Origin: Owenia fusiformis
Lineage: Eukaryota; Annelida; Polychaeta; Sabellida; Oweniidae
Direction of reading: 5' to 3'
Assembly: GCA_903813345.2 (NCBI GenBank)
Contig: CAIIXF020000011.1
Span: 26,652,166-26,716,165, forward strand
DNA length: 64,000 nt
Below are positions 22,000 to 32,146 of this stretch, in pieces. Numbering within the stretch: the stretch's first letter is position 1; each line of letters opens with the position of its first letter. Position numbers and translations under genes: made by a program. The notes below the pieces were generated by a model that saw only the letters and a program-made list of their open reading frames with translations, searched no databases and was not told where the DNA came from.

Positions 22000-24850
22000 T
22001 ACATTTGTTTACAACAAGAAAATTCAATCACAAAACTATTTTCTTCTTTTTACAATCTTTATTTTATTTCACAGAATGTTTCTGATCATTATAATAAAGA
22101 GAAAAATTCAAAATTAAAGGTTTGCATTTTTGAATCATCCTGAGGTATAGTATAGTTGAAAGCCCCATTAATAATTAAGTCCATTTTCACATCTCTACAC
22201 TTCTTCAGATATGATGTTTATTGTTTACTCACTAGAATCATCAATATTGACAATAAGTTTACTGTCCTTTGATTTCACACGTAAATTTGTTCACGTTCAT
22301 GTTCACAACTATTATGCTTCACTTTTCAGGTTTGGGTTCTAAAGCAGAATAGAACAAGGTGATTGGCCAAGTACAATCTGAACAACCATGGATAATGGTT
22401 GGAGCAATTAAAACAACATGGATAACAAAAGCAAAGATGAAATAGAAACGATGATAACGCAAACAACTGGATAAAAGGAGCAAAGATGAAATAAAGAGAC
22501 TATGCTGAAGTGACAATGGATAACAGTGCAATTAAAACATTTTTGAATAATTATGGATCAGCCATGGACAGTGATGTATAACAACTTGCAATCGAAGCAA
22601 GAGAACAATCTTGTAAGATGTTTATGAGACATCATGGTGACAACGCATTTGAAACATGATGGCCATGGACAACACAGAATTCATATGTAACAGAACATCA
22701 GATGAGCCAGGCTATTTTCGATCATAAAAATGATAACTTTCAATATGTTATCTATTGGTTACAGACTTCCAGACTATTATTCATGGAGAAAATCTATTAA
22801 TGATGGTAATATGATAGTGTTTAATGATTTAGGTGGTGTCTAATGTTTAAAGGTACACATTGTCTCCAATAATCTCATTTTTGGACATTACATGTATGGA
22901 TCCGATGAAGATTTTATTTATTTTCAACTTGATGTACATATTGCATATATAGTATTTTTATTTACCTCTTACTTGATGAGTTACGTTATATATACAGTAT
23001 GTTTCACATCCTTGTAAGTGTTCATTTCAAATGTTCCAAAACAAGTACATGCATTATAATTGTATTATTACTTGCACATGTTGCAGTTTTTATTATGAAA
23101 AGGGTCATTAGACCTTATCCCATGGTTGATCTCAAATTGGTAGCTTATGATCCTAAAAATGTATCAATCACTGCTATTTCCGACTGCTTAAAGGGATTAT
23201 GGATATACAATGTAGTTCTTATCAATCATTTAATGACAGTTAGAAAAATGTTATTGTTAACTACATAATAATTTGTAATAACAAAAACTTCTTGCAATAT
23301 ATATTTTAATGATCTTATTCTATTTAGGTTAATCTGTATATTTCATAACTAAATGAATAATTTTATTTCATTAAAGATTACATCCTTGAAAGAGTAGTTT
23401 ATCTCTATAATCTATATAATTTACTAAAATAATACATATTGTTGACTGTAATTATACTCATACCATGATGATTATTCTTCATTATAATATATACTTACTT
23501 GTCCCATGATCTTTCTGGTGTCCTATATCTTTGGTCTTCCAATATTTAGTGTATTCATAAACTCCACTATGTGTGTCTTTTGAGCTCTTATTAGTGTAGG
23601 GAAGTCATAAAGTGTCCAAAGATGATCACAATATGTGAGGTATTTATACTCTACCAGTTGCCTTTTGTATTTGTTCCTCAGTCATTAGGCTTGACTAATA
23701 CCGTGACCATGTATATTGTATGTGGGTGTATGTGTCCACAATGTTTGACTTTAGTTATGACCTTAACTGGCCCTAACTGTCCAAATATATCCTGTCTTCA
23801 TTGAAATGTTTTCCATGTGTGTTCAATGTTCATATTTGTTACTCATAACTAACTGTTTTCATGAAGTTACATGCATAAATCACAAAGGGCAAACTAAAGA
23901 AATAAATTAATTTTTCACAATTATGACTCATATCTTGAGTTCATGAATGTATTTTATTATTAGATTTTAATTTAATCACTTGTAACTTCCTCTTGACATT
24001 GAGTAAAAAATTTCCCTGTTTTCCAAGTGAGTCATGATTTTAACATGTCTCTTCATATTATACACAGGTCATCAACTGAACATTAAAACATCCTAACCTA
24101 CATATCCCAGGTTGATTTATATGTATATGTCACATGTTATTCTATTTTAACATTATTGTGAAGTGTATTTATACAATAAAGAGTAAAATACATAAATAAA
24201 TCGCTTGGATGAACAAGTTAACTGTTAACAATTTGTTTACTAGTTGTCAAATATATTTTGTTGAACAGCATAAGAAAACTTATACTGCTTGAAGAATTGA
24301 AGTTACCTACATGTAGAAATGAACCCTTTAGCTTGACTCATGTATTTTATCCTGTTTTCATTAATAAATTGAGAGGATGCAGCCGACAATCAAATATTTA
24401 AAGTAAAATGGTGTCATGTTCCAATGAACATGTACTGAAATCAGTAATCATGTTTACACTGCCATCTTTTATTGGGAGCTAAATATGGTTTATTTTAAGC
24501 AGACACATATAAAATGTCTTAGCCCATACCCATCCTTCTTAAAATCTTCAAATAACTTCATTTATGCTTAAATTCAGAAAGAAGTGAAATATCCTTGGAC
24601 CAAGGCAGCCCAGACCATCCACTTGAAGGAATGGGCGATGTCTGGTGCCCTGCATTTGATGAATACAACAATTCTCCAACAGTTTGGAGAATAGAGTGTA
24701 AAAACTGAAAGCAGTCTTCTAAATATATATTAACAAAGTCAATGTTTCTACCACAATCCTTTGGTATTTGAAATAGAATTGTGATATCTGATCAAATATG
24801 GAATGGTTGAAGATACAAGATGCAGAATTGTCAAACTTTATTAGAATGTT
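22000..24850. other. Gene-free stretch
   Basis: AT-rich, with only short frames (for example 22999-23268 and 23622-23804) that show no domain and no splice context I trust. Confidence 0.45.
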
Positions 24851-24856
24851 TGTATT

Positions 24857-25824
24857 AGTCTGAGCAATAAATAGATAGAGTATTTGATTCTCCATCACCA
24901 CTTCCAAATCAAGGTGGCTTGAAAGCCCATCGTTTCCAATATTGTCTAGATATACATATCACCCCAAAATATATTTTACATTTTGTATACTCTCATCCAC
25001 AGATGCATGGTCTCTTGAAAGTTCTCTAAAGGATTGGTATCGATATGGTGAACTTTTTGAACATACGTTTAGTCATCAAAAAAATATGAAAATTTTACAC
25101 ATTGTCAATCTAATGGTCATCTTTTGAATGGTAACAATATAATTTGAAAAAAAAATGTAAACACACTTTTCTCTATATTGTTTTAGAAAACACATCAGAC
25201 ACTACTTTTGTTCTTGGTATCATATGTTCGGAATGAAGTGAAACATCTATCCGAACCTCATTGGAACAAAATGACAAACTCAACGTCTTTAGGTCTCTCA
25301 ATATTATGATTATACAAAGGAAAGTTTGGATTTTAAAAAAGTATCTTGTCAATGAAACAAGTATTTAGTATTATGATTATACAAAGGAAAGTTTGGATTT
25401 TAAAAAAGTATCTTGTCAATGAAATAAAAGGTTTATCTTAATTTTTATCTAATTTTGGGGTTTTTGTTTTAACTTTTTGAAAACTTTCTGTTAAATCAAC
25501 CAAAAACTTTGTATAACTATAATATTGAGAGGTCTAAGAAAATGCTGTATCTGCTATTTTGTTCCAACAAGGTTCGGAGATATTTTGTTTCATTCTCAAG
25601 AATTGGTAGAAAGGAATAAAAAACAATTGCACTAAAAAACAAAAAATGTTAACAAAAAAGTCATGTAAAATATATATAAATAATGTTCGCATTAAATTGT
25701 TGTCAATCAGTCAACATTACATAGAGGATCGTGCTAAATTCAGTTCACCATATCGATACCTGTCCTTTAACATGGGAATCCTCACTTTAGCAAATACACA
25801 ACTCATTTCTTTATTGCTCAGACT
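24857..25824. mobile_element. Imperfect 1 kb palindromic element
   Basis: Arms of about 470 bp face each other. AGTCTGAGCAATAAA at 24857 pairs with TTTATTGCTCAGACT ending at 25824. GGTATCGATATGGTGAAC near 25038 pairs with GTTCACCATATCGATACC near 25742. CGAACCTCATTGGAACAAAA near 25254 pairs with TTTTGTTCCAACAAGGTTCG near 25558. Between them a block of about 58 bp is directly duplicated (about 25305-25360 and 25367-25424). A half-copy lies at about 59065-59600. It is non-coding and foldback-like. Confidence 0.7.
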
Positions 25825-25829
25825 GTACA

Positions 25830-27500
25830 TGTATGTATGTGTAGGGAGCGTCCAGTATCTCAAATGAAATTGATCAATAACATTGAAAATCGAAGCATTA
25901 TCAATGGAGGCAGAAGTATTGTATAGAAAATGAGCATGGCATGGGATGTCGTGATCGTGAGCAAAAACTATTCAACCAGTTCATTTCTCTAGTTCTGTCA
26001 ATGCTAGCATGTACTATTTCATTGAAATAATGAGGAATTATATTATTAAACACGACGTTATAGTTCGATTTAAGGCTTAAAAGGATTAATTTTATTTCGG
26101 CCATTGAATCACAAGAATGGGATGTTTTTATAACATCTAGTTACTGCAAACAGTTGCCATTGGATTATTTATTCAAATGTATGATAATAGAAAGTGTTAT
26201 GCCAAATATTTAGGACTCAAGTTAGATTATATTGAATTCCTATTTAAATCACCTTAAAGAGTACTTCCTAAAGTGAAAGTAATTCCCGGGAAGTAATTGG
26301 GTCATCCATTTGAGACTCTCGATGTAGCTAGGTTAATTATTGTATTTCGTCATAAGTCAGATTGCTTTAGGTGGATCAGGGGTTACTCAGATCATCTACA
26401 GATCAACTTATCACATACAGCATTCGTAAAATGTCCGGTTCGGTATTTGCACCTTGTAATACTCTCGGCTTGCTCTTCGTCTTTTTCACCATTAGGAGCG
26501 AAACTTTGCATAACAATTTTAGTAGGAGCTGGGAATGTTAAAATGGAACACATATTGACACGATGTAGATGGTGTCATTGAATACAATAATAAGTAATCA
26601 ATTTTTTATCAAGTAAAATAGAATAATAATAGTCATTCTGTTATCTGGAAACAGTTTTCAATTATTCTGAAATAAACCGGAAAATATGTTGTACTTTTAG
26701 AAGACACTTGTAGCCATGACATGGAATGATGCGCAAAACATATCGAAACGTCATTTCAACTAGTTCCTTCTTCTCCATTCAACTTGACCAATACTCAAGT
26801 ACAGTTAAGGAGATGTTAAACCTTAAAATAACAATGTAGAATATTATCTTCTCAATAACTTATACCTCTCAAACTAATACTGCTATATCGTGACAGCGAT
26901 AACTTGTATCAAATCTTTGACTTGGATGAACATAAATTGTTTGCGCACATTATGAAGTCTTGAGATAAACGGATAATTTCAAACAAATAAACAAGCATAC
27001 ACTCAGTATGATAACGGTCAATATAAAAGCTGGACATAATAGCAATTCTGATTCATGATGGACATACAGTGGTAAGTAAAAATGTATTGCCAAACTGTGA
27101 TTTGGGATGGCCACACTACGATGGCACCTGAATAATCTATTGACTCTGTCGATTAATGACAAGCATATTGGTTGAAATAAGTGACTAAATGGAAGTGGTT
27201 ATATTAGCCCTTGAGGTGACATAGTCATTGTAACGCTCGGAAGGTTCGGAAACGATGTATATAAGCTATTAAGTAAATTACTTTGATCGATGGTAGACTG
27301 TATCGATTGATCAAATGCAAACAGATTTAGTCAAAGGAACAATTATATTCCATTAAACTGGAAGTATCAATTCTGTATTGTAAATATATGATTTGGATTC
27401 ATTGTAAGTGGTCGGCGATTGTTACAGTAACCTACACTCAGTAACCAGCTGCTTTTTTGAATCAACGGGCAATTATTATTTTGGATAAAATGATCTATTT
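25830..27500. other. Gene-free stretch before the 509-residue frame
   Basis: No recognised gene. The last part may be promoter or 5' untranslated sequence of the gene starting at 27559. A polypyrimidine/CAG acceptor (TTTATTTCAG) near 27505-27514 would fit a 5' untranslated intron, but this is unproven. Confidence 0.4.
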
Positions 27501-27558
27501 TAAATTTATTTCAGTTTCAGACTGAGAACTATGAGAAAAACGTGAGCAAAACACTGTG

Positions 27559-29088
27559 ATGTCGAAAATTAATACCAATAGTAATACCAAACGTTTGACA
27601 AAGTCTGCATATGGGGAATCAGAACGGAGGACACAACCTAGAGAAGGTGCCTACCATGTCAACATGTCTACCCGGAAGTTCCCACCTCCTATTGTTTGTT
27701 ACAGTGAGCGAGAACGTGATGCGCAGACATTGAACAAATTCGAACATTCGCGACTTATTCGTCAACTGGAGCATATCGATAATGAAAAGGCAATGGCGCA
27801 TAGAAATATTAAGAGAGAGGCTTCAAAAATGAGAGAACGTTGCTCAAAATTTGTGGACCTACAAAGCATAATTGCTGATAAAACTCAAGTTGTTAGAGGT
27901 GATGAGCGTCCGAAATCCGTTCTGGGACCCAGCGGCAGTGGGTGCCGACCAGGGACAGCTCCTCGGGTAACCAGTCCTAGGGTGGTGGATCTGGTTTTCT
28001 GGGGTGAGAAAGAAATCAAAAATAAAGTTATCAGAGTGAACTCTCAGATCCTAGAGACGGGGTCCATACGGAGGTCAGACCTTGCAGAGATCCGAAGAAA
28101 TCTTTCAAATAGAGCAACCGTCTCCATGCCAACCATAAAATCCGCACCCGCCAACAGAACTAAGGGAAGAACAATGAAACAGTGCCATTGTAAAGGAATT
28201 TGTACTTGTCTTCCAAACGGATCGAATCATAGTAACGCAGATTCCTACCGACCTGCAACAGCTTTGCCTCATACGGTTGCCGGTAACTATAGAAGCATAT
28301 ACCATAGCAACAGCACACGATCGTCCGTGAGCAACGACCAACACCATGGCGATCACAATATAACAAGGGATATTACAGTTGATACAGGAACATTAACAAT
28401 GAAGGGCATATCATGTAAACGTAATACTGTCGAAACAAGTTTAGAGGGTACTCCCCACACACCTTGTGATTCTCCAAAAAGTATAACTGATCAACTCTCT
28501 GGCAAAAGCCTTGAATTGAATTGCTTTATTAAAACTCCAAATAACATGCTGAACGACCGACAAGAAACAGATGTAAGTATGGAAACGCCTGTAATACTAA
28601 TTAACGGGGAGTCTGACGATAAGCACGAACATAGCACAGTTCCAACCGATAACATGAATGATGACGACAAAAGTGGAAATGAAAACGTATCACATGCCAA
28701 TAACATAAAAAGTAATACTAAGATAGCTGAATCAAAAACTATTTGCAATCAATATACAAGTGAAATGGAGCCTAGGTCTTGGATAGGACGAGGCTTTGGG
28801 GTTCCTCATAGACCACGCTCACACAAAACAAAATCACGGTTCTTTGTGCGAGATAAGGCAGAATACGAATTAAAACAAGAACTGAAAAAGCAAAAATCAA
28901 AAAGAGATACAGATACACAAGTAACTTTTTATTTGGAGGACGCATTGAGTTTAGAAAAACTTAGATCGAATCTCTTTGGTAGGAAGGTTCAAAAATATGT
29001 GCTTGATACAGCTCAGTATATCAAGAATATTTCCGTCAATAAGTGGAATATTAAAGACATTGAAACTAAATTAAAGCTGAATACTTAA
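27559..29088 (+). CDS. Uncharacterised 509-residue protein, single exon
   Basis: An uninterrupted frame from ATG at 27559 to TAA at 29086-29088; the preceding in-frame GTG at 27556 is not a eukaryotic start. The length and codon composition, less AT-rich than the flanks, argue for a real gene. The N-terminal 120 residues are charged and probably helical (RLIRQLEHIDNEKAMAHR). There is a proline/arginine block (RPGTAPRVTSPRVVDLVFWG), a cysteine cluster CHCKGICTC near residues 208-216, a long low-complexity Asn/Ser/Asp-rich middle, and a basic C-terminal helix (AEYELKQELKKQKSKR). There is no signal peptide or membrane segment. I do not recognise the family; it is probably intracellular and largely disordered. 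Lack of introns could reflect an exon-poor gene or an old retrocopy. Confidence 0.75.
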   Translation: MSKINTNSNTKRLTKSAYGESERRTQPREGAYHVNMSTRKFPPPIVCYSERERDAQTLNKFEHSRLIRQLEHIDNEKAMAHRNIKREASKMRERCSKFVDLQSIIADKTQVVRGDERPKSVLGPSGSGCRPGTAPRVTSPRVVDLVFWGEKEIKNKVIRVNSQILETGSIRRSDLAEIRRNLSNRATVSMPTIKSAPANRTKGRTMKQCHCKGICTCLPNGSNHSNADSYRPATALPHTVAGNYRSIYHSNSTRSSVSNDQHHGDHNITRDITVDTGTLTMKGISCKRNTVETSLEGTPHTPCDSPKSITDQLSGKSLELNCFIKTPNNMLNDRQETDVSMETPVILINGESDDKHEHSTVPTDNMNDDDKSGNENVSHANNIKSNTKIAESKTICNQYTSEMEPRSWIGRGFGVPHRPRSHKTKSRFFVRDKAEYELKQELKKQKSKRDTDTQVTFYLEDALSLEKLRSNLFGRKVQKYVLDTAQYIKNISVNKWNIKDIETKLKLNT

Positions 29089-29268
29089 TGTCTAATGAGT
29101 GTCAGAGCTTTTCAATATTTTGGTTTTATTTCTTTAAAAAGAGCTTCATCTAGCAATGTTTGGATAGGCACTCGGGATAGATGCCCAACTATCCTATGAT
29201 GCAAATCTTATATTGCTATGACGAGTTTGTTGCTAATGCTGACGAAGAAGCTAAGAAAATGTATCAGC

Positions 29269-29274
29269 AATAAA
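29269..29274 (+). terminator. Poly(A) signal AATAAA
   Basis: The canonical hexamer lies 180 bases after the stop codon of the 509-residue frame. It is the first AATAAA downstream and supports transcription of that frame. Confidence 0.6.
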
Positions 29275-29411
29275 TTATTTTGTATACAATATACTAAAGT
29301 ATTTATTGTTAGGCCTATAAAAATAGTTACAAAATTAAATGCATGCTATTGATCTATCTTGCAAATATTACAAAGTGCTCCATCCCGAATCCATGATAAA
29401 AATATAAGCTT

Positions 29412-30368
29412 ATCGGGTGACCCAAAAAATGCAACCCTCCATTTCTTGAATATTTTTCTTAAATGGAGGTTAATTGCTCTGAGATTTGGCACACAAGGAC
29501 TTCATTCAATATGGGATCCTCTGGCATAGTTTTAATAATCATAGTCTTATATTGGTAGAGTTATGGTTGTTTCAAAATATGCTCCAGATATCGTCAATTT
29601 CGCTGAAAACAAACTTACAATGTTCAAGGAAAACTGTTCATAACACGGATGCATTTTCCCCATGGTTATGGCTCAAATCTTTGCAGCAATTGCTTGTTGG
29701 AGTTCTGCAATTGCGGTAGGGTTATTTTCATACACATTATCCTTTAAATAACCCCATATATAGAAGTCAGGGGCATTGAGATCAAGACGTTGGGATGACC
29801 ATGGGTTCTCCATCCTAGGAGAGATAATCTTCTCATAGAAATGACTAGTGAGCAAGGCTATGCTATCATAAGACGTGTGAGGAGTAGCTCCATCCTTCTA
29901 GAACCACTGTTCTTGTCTATTGAAGCCTGTATGTCATTCTAGAACTGCCTAGAACTTCCTGGGAACGTCAATATTGCGCTGTGTGTTAACAGTAACAGTG
30001 TTGCCATTATCAACCTCAAACCAAAAGGGGCTGATGAGTTCATGTTTGGAAATTGGCAGCCCAAGCTGTGCATTTAACAGAATGAAGGGGCCTTTGAAGC
30101 ACTTTATCTGGAATTTGTGATCCCAGAACACAATATTTCTTGAGTTAACATGTTCAGAGAGAAGGGAATGTGATTCATCCGAAAACCTAACATTGGAAAT
30201 GGACAACATTTGGAGCATATTTTGGAACGACCATAACTCTATCAATACAAGACTATGATTATTGACATTTGCCAGAGGATCCCACATTGAATGAAGTCCT
30301 TGTGTGCCAAATTTCAGAACAATTAACCTCCTTTCAAGAAAAATATTGAAGAAATGGAGGTGTACAAT
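29412..30368 (-). pseudogene. Degenerate Tc1/mariner-type transposon with transposase fragments
   Basis: Terminal arms of about 200 bp are inverted copies: CCTCCATTTCTTGAATATTT near 29440 pairs with its inverse near 30350, and both continue through GGCACACAAGGACTTCATTC. Minus-strand fragments are recognisable as a DDE-superfamily transposase: VRFSDESHSLL, then a core with VDNGNTVTVNTQRNIDV (30287-29949), then DLNAPDFYIWGYLKDNVY (29855-29673). The fragments are in different frames separated by stops, and the N-terminal DNA-binding part is missing, so it is inactive. The left arm is unusual because it duplicates part of the coding region in inverse orientation. Confidence 0.75.
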
Positions 30369-31470
30369 ATAGAGGATATCCCATGACTTTTGGGGATACC
30401 ATTTTTATCAATGAGTGGATATCGCCCATCTCCACGAGGGAACGCAGCGAATGAGTGCATATCACCCATCTCCACGAGTGAGCGCAGCGAATGAGTGCAT
30501 ATCGCCCATCTCCACGAGTGAGCGAAGCGAATGAGTGTAGATCGGCGATATCCAAGAGTGGATGAAAATGATAGTCCGAGAAAATCATTGAATGTCATGT
30601 TTGTCCTATGGTGCGTATTTTTATAGACTTAAAAAATAATTTAATCTTAAAGTTGCTGTTTTCTAATTCTTTTCTGATTTTTTCATTTTATTTTTCTCTG
30701 TGAACTTATTTTTACAAAATGATTGCATGAAAAAATTTAACTCATTTTTACGGATTACATAATCTTGGAACTGTAAATTGTTGCAAATCAAACAGACAAG
30801 TGGTTATTTTGCGCCAAATTCAAAACTAATGGAAAAATCGTATCCAACTAAGACTTTTTTAAGACGTCATATGGGTCGGATATAATTTTTAGGGCGTCAT
30901 ATGAGTAGGATACGATTTTAGTGGCGCATACCAAAATTATCTTGTGTCGTTTTCCCAATATATATTTAGTATTTATGGGATAAATAGAGGATATCTTATG
31001 ATTTTTGAAGGATACCATTATTATCCATGAGTGAATATCGCCCATCCCCACGAGTGAGAGCAGCTAATTAGTGGAGATCGGCGATATCCAAGAGTAGATA
31101 AAAATGATAGCCCGAGAAAATCATAGGATATCATATTTATCCTATGATCGCTACTTTTGATTGGACTTAAAATAATTAGACCTAAAAGTTGTTGTTTTCC
31201 TATTCCTTTCTAATTTTTTCCTTTTTTTTATTTTCTGTGAACTTATTTTACAAAATGATTGCATGAAAAATTCAACTCGTTTTTAATGAACACATAATCT
31301 TGGAACTATATTGTTGCAGATCAAACAGACAAACGTGGTTATTTGGCGCCAAATTCAAAACTAATGAAAAAATCGTATCCGACGGATGCTATTTTCAAGA
31401 CATCATATGAGTCGGATACGATTTTAGTGGCGCATACCAAAATTATTTCGTGTCGTTATCCCCATTATTT
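30360..31470. repeat. Diverged tandem duplication with 52-bp sub-repeats
   Basis: Two units of about 500-600 bp: GAGGATATCCCATGACTTTT at about 30372 recurs as GAGGATATCTTATGATTTTT at about 30987, and GATACGATTTTAGTGGCGCA recurs at about 30910 and 31416. The first unit also holds about three copies of a block of roughly 52 bp, ATCGCCCATCTCCACGAGTG. The minus-strand frames here are repeat read-through. Confidence 0.75.
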
Positions 31471-31713
31471 AGTAGGAAAAATATTTTTACAGTGTGTCTG
31501 TGTGATGAGGTGGAATGAAATTTCGATATCCGGATGGAAAAGAATAAGGGGCGCCGTGCAGTTCCCTTGTTCATTGTTAATCGAGTCTCAAGCAGTAAAA
31601 TCATGTTACTGGGTATATGCTTTTGGTCACTGCCTTGATAAGGAAGAGGGATGTCATGGTTTCTCACACCAGTGTCTCTGTTGTCACTCATACCAAGCGT
31701 TTATTATGACAAT

Positions 31714-31736
31714 ATTTATTTATTTATTTATTTATT
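31714..31736. repeat. TTTA microsatellite; possible minus-strand poly(A) signals
   Basis: A short TTTA run. On the minus strand it reads as overlapping AATAAA hexamers about 360 bases after the kinase stop codon, a plausible polyadenylation site for that gene. Confidence 0.45.
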
Positions 31737-32097
31737 ACAGTGTCACCCGTAATTATACGGCCAGCCTCCAAAGGCTTATGAGACACAATTACAATCATAC
31801 TATAAGCAGATAAGTCAGAATTAACACTTACTTTAATCTATCTTTAGCCTCCAAAGACAAAAGCAAAAAATTTGAAACATATTTACAGAGTGATTTAGAA
31901 TTCAATAAGTACATTGTTTTCTTTTCATTATCACAAGACTCAAATAGATCATATATACCTTTTACTTTACAAAACATTTCCTCTCAGACAATATTGTGAT
32001 TGATATCATAAGTCTATGTTGGGATATGTCTATATTGTGATACTTAACACTCAATTGCGGAGGCTCATAGAATTCGAAAGCGAAGAAAAAGCTAGCC

Positions 32098-32146
32098 TCA
32101 TCTGGCGACATCTCGACTGTAAACTGTTATAAGCTGGGGCAGCAGC
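32098..32146 (-). CDS. CERK: Kinase terminal exon (49 bases)
   Basis: The acceptor is ATTTTGTAG at 32147-32155. The exon completes the split Arg codon and encodes LLPQLITVYSRDVAR then TGA. The duplicate gene has a terminal exon of exactly 49 bases at 47333-47285 encoding LLHKLLPIYSRSLLK then TAA, with a matching acceptor. This agreement, plus similarity to the end of vertebrate ceramide kinases, identifies the exon although it lies 5.9 kb from exon 10. Confidence 0.8.
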
